Part shown: one piece after another, positions 22,901 through 33,140 of the stretch
Position numbering within the stretch: the stretch's first letter is position 1
Layout of the letters: each line of letters begins with the position of its first letter
DNA from: Polia nebulosa
Lineage: Eukaryota > Arthropoda > Insecta > Lepidoptera > Noctuidae
Assembly (NCBI GenBank): GCA_951329385.1
Contig: OX589610.1
Location: forward strand, 18,827,033 to 18,891,032
Direction: 5' to 3'
DNA: 64,000 nucleotides
Notes under the pieces: model-generated
Database searches by the model: none
The model's input: only the letters and a program-made list of their open reading frames with translations
What the model was told of the DNA's origin: nothing
Position numbers and translations under genes: made by a program

Positions 22901-23114
22901 TTTAGAGGTATGCGGAACAGGGTGTAAAGTCCCGCAAACCTCCGTTGAAAAGGGAGGATCCTCCGACCAGACGGGTGTTGTGTCTGGTCCGGGCAACTGC
23001 CCGATAGTTGATTTCGGGCTGTTGTATATGTTCAAATCGCGCGGAGAACTCTGCTTGCGCGATGTAGGAATTTAGCTGTTCTAGTTCCTATGTAGCGTCA
23101 TAGATGTCGCTACA
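22901..23114 (-). repeat. 3' LTR of the miniature element
   Basis: Identical to 23644-23857 base for base as read. Contains an imperfect inverted pair, tgtagcg...cgctaca, within its first 30 bases on minus. Confidence 0.85.
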
Positions 23115-23348
23115 TCACTCCCCTCCAGAGATCGGAGATCGATTGTTCTCTTCTCGATGAGTCGATCATACGTGATGCTTGCCGGGCCAGTGGAAGGCTG
23201 GTTCCAGTGAGTCGGAACCGGAAGAGGCGCATAGTTCACGGTGAGTCGGAACTGTCTGCGGTGATGATATCCCAGTGAGTCGGGATGATGTTGCAGGCTC
23301 CAGTGAGTCGGAGTACTGCTGCGGGCCCCAGTGAGTCGGATCGGCGCG

Positions 23349-23535
23349 TCGCTTCGTTGTCGGCGTTATCGTTGTCAGCGTATCGTTGTCGGCGTATCGT
23401 TGTCGGCGTATCGTTGTCGGCGTATCGTTGTCGGCGTATCGTTGTCGGCGTTATCGTTGTCGGCGTATCGTTGTCGGCGTTATCGTTGTCGGCGTATCGT
23501 TGTCGGCGTATCTTTGTCGGCGTATCGTTGTCGGC
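23349..23535. repeat. 14-bp minisatellite inside the miniature LTR element
   Basis: About 13 units of tatcgttgtcggcg, a few lengthened to 15 by an extra t, with isolated substitutions (tcagcg, tctttg). Overlapping frames here that read repeated SLSAYRCRR or VGVSLSAY are products of the repeat, not genes. Confidence 0.9.
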
Positions 23536-23643
23536 TGGCTGTATGACTCGTTGCTGAAGAGCTTGGAGGAAGTGATGATGATGACGTCACGCTGGAGCAG
23601 CTGCACGAAGGCTGCGCTGACGTTCATAGTCGAGGGTCACCAT

Positions 23644-23857
23644 TTTAGAGGTATGCGGAACAGGGTGTAAAGTCCCGCAAACCTCCGTTGAAAAGGGAGG
23701 ATCCTCCGACCAGACGGGTGTTGTGTCTGGTCCGGGCAACTGCCCGATAGTTGATTTCGGGCTGTTGTATATGTTCAAATCGCGCGGAGAACTCTGCTTG
23801 CGCGATGTAGGAATTTAGCTGTTCTAGTTCCTATGTAGCGTCATAGATGTCGCTACA
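23644..23857 (-). repeat. 5' LTR of the miniature element
   Basis: Identical partner of 22901-23114. As the 5' LTR it should hold the promoter, though no clear TATA box stands out on the minus strand. Confidence 0.85.
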
Positions 23858-23861
23858 ATAC

Positions 23862-24329
23862 CGTGTATTAAGATAACAGCCTTCAAAGTAAGAAGTATGA
23901 AAGGTCATAATTGAGTATCCATAAAAAAATTGAACATCAATCAATTAACAATAACACGGAGCATTAACAAAATAAGTTCAAAAATATCATATTTTCCTCA
24001 GAGGTCATATCAATTAATTACCTTCTTACGGCCGATGGATAATAAAAATATACCTCCTCTTTATCCAATTACGAACATGTTGTGGTCTGAAGCGTGTAAT
24101 TGTGAAGATAATTTACTTGTCGCGTGTAATTTGGCCTTAAGTCGTCCGCCATATTGGCTAGTGTTGCCAAGTAAAAGGTGAAACGAAAATTCCCGCAAAA
24201 GCGATTTAGAGCGCTGAAAATGGTTCGATTGTCGTGGCGATAATTAAAAAACCGCGGCATATGGTTTTGAAAATGGTTTTTTTTTTTTGCTTCGATGTTA
24301 ATCTATAACAAGTATTAAAAAAAATATAT
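23862..24329. other. No gene or repeat recognised
   Basis: AT-rich spacer, ending in a T run and an A run next to the LINE 3' end. Confidence 0.4.
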
Positions 24330-25700
24330 CATTGATAGGCTCGCGTTTGACCACTATCTCACCTGATGGTAAGCGATGATGTGGTCCAAGATGGAGCACG
24401 CTTGCCTAGAAGTAATCTATTCACCTAGACTTAAAGACTCCCGGGTTGTAGCTATCAGGAAACACAGACTCTAGCAGGGAATTGCACTCTTTAGCAGGCT
24501 GTACGTACAATGAATGTGTTCTCAAAATGTTTTGTTCGTGTGGGTGGGATGTCCACCATGTACCGATGGCGCATTGCCGTACGTCTAGTGGTCCGATGAT
24601 GGAATGGGCTTCGCGGAATGAGACGCACTGCCGACGCACCCTCTCCAAAATGCAACCGATAGAAAACCGACAGGCTAGCAACTCGGCGTCGGTGCTCAAG
24701 ACTTTGGAGCTTTGACTCAATGAGCTTATCATTGCCGACGATCCTCTTGGCGCGCCTCTCAATTGCCTCAAGTGCATCAAGCTGGTTTAGACAGATCTGT
24801 CCCAAAGATGAGAGCAGTACCTACTCCATACACGATCGAACTTGCGCTTGATTAAGAGATTGAGCAGCTGTTCCGGCGTGAAGTACCGTCTCACCTTTGC
24901 TAGGATTTTAAACTTTTGGCAGCGAATTGAGCCTTTGCCTCGATATATGGGCCAAAATTGAGAGTGGATGTGACACCAAAAAATCAAGATGATCAGTTAT
25001 CGGCACGGTTACACTTCGGAAAGAGGGAGCCGGGTGGAATTTGGCTCCTTTTAGCGGAGAAAAGACACGCATGGGTTTTAGCATCATTGAACCTGACCAG
25101 ATTGGCATCGCCCCATTCAAAAACAGCCTGTTAGGAAAAGTTCAAGCGCTCAACTTTATCCTCTCGGAAAGACCGGATCTGCGACCAACCAGCTCGTGCG
25201 TTTGACACGTATCTCTCAGTGACAGTGCTGTCGTCTGCATACCCAAAGGTACCAGGCTTAAGCAGATCATTAATATGTAGCAAGAACAATGTTGCCGTCG
25301 TGCCAAGAGCAACGACCCCTGAGGAACCCCGGCATTAATATCTAGCAGTCCGGACGAGCAGCCATCTATGACCACTCGGATAGACCGATCCCTCAGGAAA
25401 TCTGCAATCCAATCACACAAACCGGCGGGCAGACCGATGGAAGGAAGCTTACTAATAAGGCTTTCGTGTGAGAACCTGTCGAAGGCCTTCGAGACGTCAA
25501 GGGAGACCGCAAGTGCTTCCCCGTGTTTCTCTATGGCCTCACTCTAGGTGTGAATGACAAACGCTAGAAGATTGTTGAAGTTGAACGATTTCGGTGGAAG
25601 CCATATTGACGGTCACTGAGGATGTTGTTAGCTTCTAGGTATGCCAAGAGAATATTGTTGCAGAGTATGGACGTGATAGAGAATTTATTCATAACTCTTT
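24330..25700 (-). pseudogene. Broken non-LTR reverse transcriptase, jockey-like LINE 3' half
   Basis: Read on minus, the fragment starts near ANNILSDRQYGF, continues LAVSLDVSKAFDR (catalytic motif A), then NAGVPQGS, then after a frameshift TLFLLHINDLL and YADDSTV (the catalytic YADD box). The C-terminal part includes RRYFTPEQLL, YCSHLWDRS, LDALEAIERRAKRIVG, SLEHRRRVASLSVFYRLHFG, SPFHHRTTRRTA and NPGVFKSR. At least two frameshifts and an in-frame TAG, where tryptophan would be expected before SEAIEKHGEA, break it. The endonuclease half is missing, as in a 5'-truncated insertion. The plus-strand open frame at 24482-24715 is a shadow. A jockey/CR1-group position is likely but not proven. Confidence 0.9.
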
Positions 25701-27029
25701 TCTTTGCTGTCTATAGTAGTCAAGGATACTTTTTGTCATGACTTGGACATCAAAATTATGGAATTCAATTTAATTTATTGGTAGACCACACATCAATAAT
25801 TTACTCTATAGACAATAAAACAGTGAAACAAGAAAAAAGTGCGTGGGATGCCAATAACGACACCGGCTTTAATAAACTTACCAAATAGATATTTTTAATC
25901 AAATCAGCGTTTGGAATTACAAATATCAACTTATTGTAGACAATACTGGATACTAAAATAATCAAAACTAAAAACAAAGAAATACGTGTTGCTTATAATC
26001 ACTAGAAAAAGACGTAAGAAATTATAACTTGCTTAACAGGTAATGGGCGTTTATTTTTTTTCGTAAAAAGTTTTTTAATGTATATTTGTCGTTACATTTT
26101 ATTTCTTTTACCTAAATACATCACCGTATGTGAGGCTAACCTATAAGATCAAGTAAACTTGGTGGACCCAGCGGGCCAATATCCCAGGAGTTATTTTTTT
26201 GCAACCATTAGTATTCCCTTCACTTTATTTGATACTAATAACATTGTGCGTAAAAGTGCTTAGCCGTAGTTAATGACATATAAGTGTAGATGTGTGCGGC
26301 CCAGCTCAATACAACCATGTATTAAACAGTGCTTATGAAAATGGCAATATGACTACTTGTTATGAATTGCGTCTAAACTTCTTTTGAGTAGTGTTTATAT
26401 GACTCTGATAACAACTGATTCTTTGGAGAAAAAAAGGAAACCAAAATCAGATCTTCCGTAGTTGTAAGACCGACCACATGTCGTTGATAATACTGACCTA
26501 GAATAGCCTAGCCTAGTACGAAGTTTCTAAAGAATACGAGGCTAACTTGTACTGGTTTAGTTACCACAGATGTGTGCCTATTAACCCTTGCTAAAAGAGC
26601 GCTATTCTCTATTAATACTAAACGATGATGTATTACAGTATTTTAACAATATTTGACTGATCCGACACCCACACAGTCATGATGTAATTTTAATGTCAAT
26701 AAAATTCTAATATTGGCACATCCGTGTTTGTAAAATAAATAAATATAATTTATATTGTCTCGATAATTTGTCATAAGTATAGAAATTCTGTTATGATCAA
26801 TAGTTTGAGTCATCCAATCATCCAATAAACATATACCTACTTAATGTATTGTATTATAAAATCACGACTTACCCATATGGTGGGAGCGGTTAATTATCAT
26901 GTGAGTGTCTAATTGACTTTTTATAAATCTGACATATGTATATAATATCTAACAGCCTGTTTAAAAACAATCAACCTGGTTGAACAATGTACTATTTTTT
27001 TATAAGCTATACTTTAAATTAGTGGCTCA
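25701..27029. other. No gene or repeat recognised
   Basis: AT-rich unique-looking sequence. Confidence 0.4.
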
Positions 27030-27270
27030 GAAGGCTCATCTTAAATGGAGCTGGGCTGGAGATGTCTGCCGCATGTCGAACGAGCGGTAGGCCCGGAATA
27101 CTTAGGTTTTGTGCCGTGAAACCGCAAGACGAGGCCGCAGCAGACCACGAAGGAGATGGCAGGATGACTTAGATGTCTTTCTTGAGAATTGGGAAAAAGA
27201 GTTAACACAGAACCGAGTACAGTGGAAGGGATGGAGGGAAGCCTTTTCCCAGTAGTGGGACAGTACAGGT
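27030..27270 (+). mobile_element. Non-LTR LINE 3' end, second family
   Basis: The plus strand reads AHLKWSWAGDVCRMSNER before an in-frame TAG. In another frame it reads RRRWQDDLDVFLENWEKEL, then WKGWREAFSQ and a stop at 27253-27255. This is the usual end of a reverse transcriptase of the LKWRWAGH type. The frameshift and stop make it dead. It differs from the families at 24330 and 14924. Confidence 0.75.
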
Positions 27271-27339
27271 TAGATATAATATAAAAATATACTTTAAATG
27301 ACTGTCGACCATAAAACATAATTATGTTTACTACTAATG

Positions 27340-27533
27340 TAACAAACGCGCAAGTCTGGATGTTTGTTCAACAATCATACCTCAACGGTCCAAACGAACT
27401 TTGCCCACTTTAGGCACACTGGCAAACCGTAACCTGGTGAGAGCAAAGGATACTTTTCATCTCGGGAGTACGTTCCCTTGCTTGGTATTATTTCCGACTT
27501 TAACGTCAGCAAAACCGCTGGTAGAAGCTAGCT
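27340..27533 (+). mobile_element. Helitron-like fragment
   Basis: Contains gtctggatgtttgttcaaca, ggatacttttcatctcggga and a GC-richer end, gctggtagaagctagc, with CTAG at 27528-27531. Pattern as at 22314-22497, but divergent. Confidence 0.4.
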
Positions 27534-29496
27534 TTTGTATAAAAGCTTAAACAACTTATGATGGAAGGGCACAAAATTAACGTTAAATCGATAATTGTTT
27601 CATTAATTCATTTCATTACTCGCATAATATAGGCGTAAGGTGCTGATTCATATCTTTGCATAATTAACTCAAATTACAATATCGGAAAGAGGTTCTACAA
27701 GCCCCTTTACGGAAATTAAATGTCTAAAAGAGTAATTTTTAAATTATAATTGTAATTACTAAGTGACTAATAATACTAAGAAACGCAGATCGATAAATTG
27801 GGTCCAAGACCAATGGCCAACATTGCATACCCATTGGCATTTTTCAACATACATTGTTGTCTTATTAAAATAGTTGATGAACGTCTTTTATTTTGAAAGG
27901 GCAGTGTATGCTTTACGTAAGCCAACATTACCAATAAGTATAGTTCCCGAGTTCGCGTGCTTACGTCACATAAGTTGATCGTAAAGATGGCTGACTCCTG
28001 ACACGCACGCTTGATAATAAGGGCTGTCGTGAACCAGTTTTTTTTATTTGCCTTTTTTAACAAAAAACAATGTCCAACGTTTAAAAGTTTATTTTTTACG
28101 GTGTTTATTATTGTTGTTTTTATTGCAAGTTGTTAAATATGACGGTAATAACAGCTACTTGTTTTAATTAATCCTCATTAGAGTATCTTTATTTGGAAAA
28201 ATATACACGTGTATTTTATTGTCATGTTTTTTTTTTTTGCTTGCAATAAAAACTATAAATCATAATGTAACGAATCCATATTCAATATTTATTTTTAACA
28301 TGATGTTACCATTTTCAAACTGTTACCAGGAATAATTTTGTGCGTTGGTAACCCTGGCACCCGTATGGGAACGCAGTAACAAACCCAATTACTCCCAATA
28401 GTATAATAATCGTTAGTAAAGATGCGAGTTAACGATGCTCCCCGTTTGTAAAGGTTACCTAGTTTTGCATAAATTACATGTGCTTGAGATACAAGTAATA
28501 CACGTGTCTAGTTAATAGGGGAACAGCGATTAGACGATCGATTTCAGTGGTTTAGAGTTTGTATTTAAATAAGGCTCTGTTGTAAGAGCTCTTTTTAATA
28601 ATAAGTACTGACTATCTTAAATTTTAATACCATTAACATAACATGTATTACAAGCGCTGGCCAAATTGCCCAGTCTTTTTTGTTTATTGAAAAATTAAAA
28701 GAAATAAAACATTTTAGTGGAAGTGATTTAGATACGTAATTGTTACTATTTTTATTTTTTTTTAAACCAGCTGTAAATATTTTCTCAAAGAATATGATTG
28801 TATCCTTTTATTATATCCCAAACAAGGTTCTCTAGACATAAAACTTCTTACTACACGAACCCGCTAACTTCTTCAAATTGCGGCAAGCACGAGAGTTGGT
28901 ATTCCTGCTGTATCAAGTTATATCTCATTACTGGAAGTTGTTCCTTCATTACACATGGTCTAATTGATATGCCGACTTTTCTTACCTGATGTAAGCAACG
29001 CACACCGGCTGCTAATGTGCTTGTGTTTTGTTTTGTTAAGATATGAGGAATAAAGGTGGGTGGTGTGTTATTAATTTTTGTTTGAGTGAAATTGATACTT
29101 CTCTTTTCTAGAAATTTATCGATATTTTCTGTAATGAGGCTCGAGTCTTTACTGTTACATGTTTAGACGAAGAGTTAGAACCAAATAAAATTTTATTAGA
29201 GTAACATGAAAATCCTCTGTTTTACCTAGTTAGGATGCTTGGCAACACTAAACCCTTTGATTTAAACACTGAAAAAAAAGTTACATATTAAATCATCAGC
29301 TTCTTGCCCTAGTCCCTTGTTACTTGGTGTCGGCGTAACACGTTTTCTTTTACCATTCCATCCAGTTAACCGTCATCCTTACCAACCCCCTTTTCAAATC
29401 ATTCCTCATCTCATCGTAAACTTATTAAAGCAACTCTTACCATAGCCAAAAAAAAAACAAACACGACGAATTTCCCTCAAACCAGGGTGTACCTAC
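27534..29496. other. No gene or repeat recognised
   Basis: AT-rich. Short frames (27776-28063, 28798-28989) without recognisable product. Confidence 0.4.
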
Positions 29497-29736
29497 AGGG
29501 TGTAACGGAATGATGTGGTAGAATTTTAAGAACTGCTCATTTAAAAAGATAACTTTGTTCAAGGAAGACACAGCCAATTCCCAAAAAAAATTTGGGTACC
29601 TACTTCCCAAAGTAATCCAGATCAGCTGATGATAACTTTGTACGGAAAGTCCATTTTTTTTTTTTTAAATATCCTGTGAAATTTTAGGTAAGTTAAGCAG
29701 TTCTTAAAATATGACCACACCTTTCTGTTACACCCT
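29497..29736. mobile_element. MITE with agggtgtaac ends
   Basis: The left end agggtgtaacggaatgatgt with attttaagaactgct is inverted at the right end (agcagttcttaaaat, then gttacaccct), giving roughly 42-bp terminal repeats with several mismatches. The element is 240 bp. The interior has A and T runs and no coding frame. A single end recurs at 17555-17600. Confidence 0.75.
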
Positions 29737-30067
29737 CAATAATTTAAAAAAAGAATTCAAAGTCTTCCCATTCACCATCGCTGTCCTAAGGCAGCGTACA
29801 CACTACACATTAGGAACTCGCTCCGCGCTCCCTCGGCCACACACGGGTCGCGGGGTCGGGTTACCAATTTGCCGGTAGAACAAGATGTTCCGTCATTAAA
29901 CGCAACGAATAGCTCTTTATTATCGATGTGCTCTTTGCTTTGTGCCGCGGTTTCTCTTTGGTCGTTGTGTATTATAAGAAGAGTGATATGTCGTATTGTA
30001 TCAGGCTGGTTACACGAGTTTTGAGTTAGAGGATTGATTTTTCGGGTTGCGTCTGGCTGGGATGACA
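29737..30067. other. No gene; GC-richer patch
   Basis: The section 29800-29870 (gaactcgctccgcgctccct, ggtcgcggggtcgg) is GC-rich against AT-rich flanks. No element recognised. Confidence 0.3.
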
Positions 30068-30250
30068 GTTTTTTTCCTTTTTAGGGTTTTGTACCCAAAA
30101 GATCCATACGGAGCCCTATTGCTGTCACTCACGTGTTCATCTGTCCGTCTGTCTGTCTGTCTGTCCATCTATCACACAGGTTTTACAGTCAACCGGTTGA
30201 AGAAATTTTCACAATATAAGCATCTTGTTGACCCAAAGCAAACCCTAAAT
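30068..30250 (+). repeat. Dispersed repeat with TCTG microsatellite
   Basis: It starts tttttagggttttgtaccca, passes a (TCTG)n tract at about 30143-30165, and continues with acagtcaaccggttgaagaa. This matches the layout of a common moth repeat that reads 'agggttccgtacc ... gtctgtctgtctgtc' (remembered). Confidence 0.5.
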
Positions 30251-30320
30251 GTGTGAAGTCCGACACGCATTTGGTAGATTTTTTTATGATGTTTTTGTTA
30301 CTCGGTTTGTCTTGTGCAAT

Positions 30321-30677
30321 CAAATTTGCCTAGCCTTTTCCCGATTAACTTGGGGTCGGCTTCCAGTCTAACCGGATGCAGCTGAATACCATGTACCCGT
30401 ATTTTAGATGGAGCGACTGCCTATCTGACCTCCACAACCCAGTTACTGGGTAATACGATACCCCTTGGTAAGACTGGTTGTCAGACTTTCGGGCCCGTAA
30501 CGACTGTCAAAGGCCCACTATTGACATCCGGGATCAACGGCATAACGTGCTTTCCGAGGCACGGAGGAGTCTCGGTATGTAAAGACGGTTACCCATCCAT
30601 GGACCAACCGGAGCAAGCGTAACTTAACCTGATGGATCGACCCGTGCATCTATTATTACTTTAGCCACGAGCTCCTC
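30321..30677 (-). repeat. 5S-rRNA-derived SINE, full copy with target duplication
   Basis: Same family as 1584-1931. The minus-strand head has ggttaagttacg and ggatgggtaacc, corresponding to the 5S box A and box C. The flanks tgtcttgtgcaat (30308-30320) and tgtgttgtgcaat (30678-30690) form a 13-bp target duplication with one mismatch. Confidence 0.8.
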
Positions 30678-30690
30678 TGTGTTGTGCAAT

Positions 30691-32459
30691 ACACATGATA
30701 TTTATCTACTTATAATATGTTGAAAAAATAAATGTTTACAGCTAATATAGAAAGAAAAGAAAGAAACATTGTTTATTCTGCACAAATACAACGCACATTA
30801 CAGAAAAACAGATTAAATAATATAAACATACAAGAATGCTAAAAGCCTCGTATTCACTGAATGTAAGTCTTCTGTTCATTGCCTATGTCAATATGTCAGG
30901 GTCCGCCAACAACCAAAGACAATACACATTGCGGAATATAATAGTGATAATGCGTAATATAAGTAATAAAAATAATAATAATGTAATAGAAATTATGAAT
31001 CTCTGGAAGTTCTTCCACCAGTATCGAAAATTCTTTCGCTGATTGAAAGCTACAATGTGGCCGAGTGTCATGGGCTACTTTACCCTTATCGTGGCTTATC
31101 CCACGCTTCCTGTGGGATAGGCCACGGAGGCGAAATAACATGAAAAAACTAGTTTGATTCTGTAATCATAAAAAAGTTATCTCAATTTGCCTTTGCCCTT
31201 AAAAGTTACAAACTATTTTAATATCATTGCAGGATCACCCTGAAAATCCCAAAATAAATTTTATATTGACTGACACAAAAAAAGACCTTCCCTAATTCTG
31301 TTTACCAATAAAAACGGGTAGTTAGTTAAAAGTCAAAACTTCTGGGTAAGCGGTACGTGTGGTCGCATGGTCGTGACCCTCGGCTTTTGTTTTTAAGAAA
31401 ACACACTTGGGCAATAAAATGTATTGTCTTGACATTCTGACTTATTATTTCCGCACTTTTTGTGCAATGCAGTGGGTGGCATGTTTGTACAAGACACATT
31501 AGTAAAGTTGTTTTAGGAAACTAGTGTTATATTTGCCAGTTTTTATTGTGTGGAGACGATAAATTCTGCTTTTAACAATACCAGCTTGAAGGCTTATTAA
31601 TTACCTAGAATTATAACGTCTTTTAGTTACAAAACATTTTGAAATGATACTTATTCATGAGCGTTTATAACGATGTTTAATTTTTATTTGATTGGTACTC
31701 GTTATGTTGGTATATTATATTATTGGTGCAGATTTATTACAGATGAATCACTAGTGAGCAACCTCTCTTTGTTCTAAGACGTAATTACATTTTGAGTATC
31801 CAACAAAGTAGGTACATACTTTTTTATGTACTTTAGTTAGATACACTTCTCACTTACTGTACATAAATCTACTTACGTTACACAATAATAGTCCAATAAA
31901 TCAAATAATGGCCATTACATAAAGATCAAGGGAGTACACACAGGCGGGCCGGCAAAAAGGCCGCTTATCAGAACTACCACTTAGTTATATTTCATAACAT
32001 GATGGCAACATCGAAGTCTGTTTAGTGTTGGCTCGTTGCGCGTCTGTCAAAATATTGGTGCCAACCCACAGCAAAAAAAGGGCGGGAAAAAGTTATCTGC
32101 ATTTTTTTTTGACATTTCAAGGGCGTTGCAGCAAAGGTTATAAAGTTTTGCCACGTGAGCTTTCTTGTAATGGACACGTCAATATTTTTATGCTTTCCCA
32201 TGTTTTTTTATATGTTCAACACCAGTATGACAATTCCCAATGATGGTATGTAATAAAAGTCACTGCAGAATGAAAACCACTGATATGAAAATTTTATGAC
32301 GACATGTTTTTGTAAGTAACCTGTTACAGTTTCATTAAGGATAAAGCCTAGGTTCGTTAACTCTCCTTCTCCTGCCACAAAACTATCGTAAAAATAAAAG
32401 TATATCGATTTACCTCCACGATACAAGCTCATTTAATCCTCCACTAGATTTCCTCATTT
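30691..32459. other. No gene; Helitron-like scrap near 31030-31135
   Basis: At 31035-31135 the plus strand has gattgaaagctacaatgtgg, gagtgtcatgggctac and ggaggcgaaataaca. This resembles a run at 37190-37260 (gaaagttataccattcccga, gagtgtcaaagg), a piece of a dispersed, probably Helitron-type repeat. The rest is AT-rich. Confidence 0.35.
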
Positions 32460-33140
32460 ATTACGCTATTAATTACGTTAGAAACGAAGCTACCGAGAGA
32501 TAATTTCATTTTAACGGCCTCAATTTGCTAATAACCACAGCTCATTCATTACGAGCGCGATTCAGCACCGTCATACTGCTTTGTTTCCCTTTTGTGAAAA
32601 ATCATCACCGGTGAATGAGTAAGAAATGAGAATTTTTTAAAACCCGTATTAATGTCGAATCACCGTCGCGATTGCTTTCGATATTTTTAAATTAGGAACG
32701 TTCGCCGGCGCCCTTGTTCTAGCTCGCTCGCTAATGAAGATTTCGTATGCGGCCGTCCTTTTTTGTCAGCCATATCTGTTTGTTTTGAGCTCACCATCAA
32801 TTTATTTTCGAGTTTTAAATTAGGTGTGTGTAGCACCGGGCTGTTGCTGTCTCGTTTGGCGCGTGGAGGTGGGGTGTGTCTGTCTCGCTCGCTCGCGTCG
32901 CCTGAGTTTGTTTTACGCGTGACGTGCCCCGCCCCTAGTTGGTCGGCGGCACGGGCGGCTGCTTTGACCGGTAGCAGTGCAACTCGTTATCTGTTTTTTC
33001 TTTCGGGCGGTGTGTGTCCGGCCTAATATTTGAGTAGGACGTTGAAAAAGTCGTTTTGTGTACGGTGGTCGGTGGGAGGTGCACAATGTGTTGTTGTTCC
33101 GTTTATTGCCGCTGTGCCGCATGCCGGTGGTGCGTTAATC
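32460..33140. other. TAAT-rich then GC-rich unique block
   Basis: 32460-32720 carries many TAAT/ATTA cores (gctattaattacgtta, tttgctaataacc). 32860-33130 is GC-rich (cgctcgctcgcgtcgcctg, ccgcccctagttggtcgg). No repeat signature was seen. A regulatory role is only a possibility. Open frames at 32763-33026 and 32913-33122 follow from composition. Confidence 0.3.

Larger units (their letters stand above)
22901..23857 (-). mobile_element. Miniature LTR retrotransposon (TRIM-like), complete
   Basis: Two direct repeats of 214 bp (22901-23114 and 23644-23857) show no difference that I can find. On minus each begins TGTAGCGACATC. Next to the 5' LTR (right side) the minus strand reads a|tggtgaccctcg, a plausible primer-binding site starting TGG. 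Next to the 3' LTR (left side) it reads ggaggggagtga, a polypurine tract. The 4-bp atac flanks the element (22897-22900 and 23858-23861), like a gypsy-type target duplication. The internal 529 bp has no gag or pol, so it depends on an autonomous partner. The LTR 3' ends are not canonical CA. Confidence 0.85.

Noticed and set aside
23285..23670. Three overlapping frames with repeated SLSAYRCRR or VGVSLSAY peptides
   Set aside because: They are translations of the 14-bp minisatellite in all three frames inside an LTR element, not repeat proteins.
24482..24715. 77-codon plus-strand open frame
   Set aside because: Antisense shadow of the LINE reverse transcriptase, whose minus-strand reading has clear family motifs.
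30143..30165. TCTG microsatellite as a separate locus of interest
   Set aside because: It is a standard internal part of the dispersed repeat at 30068-30250.
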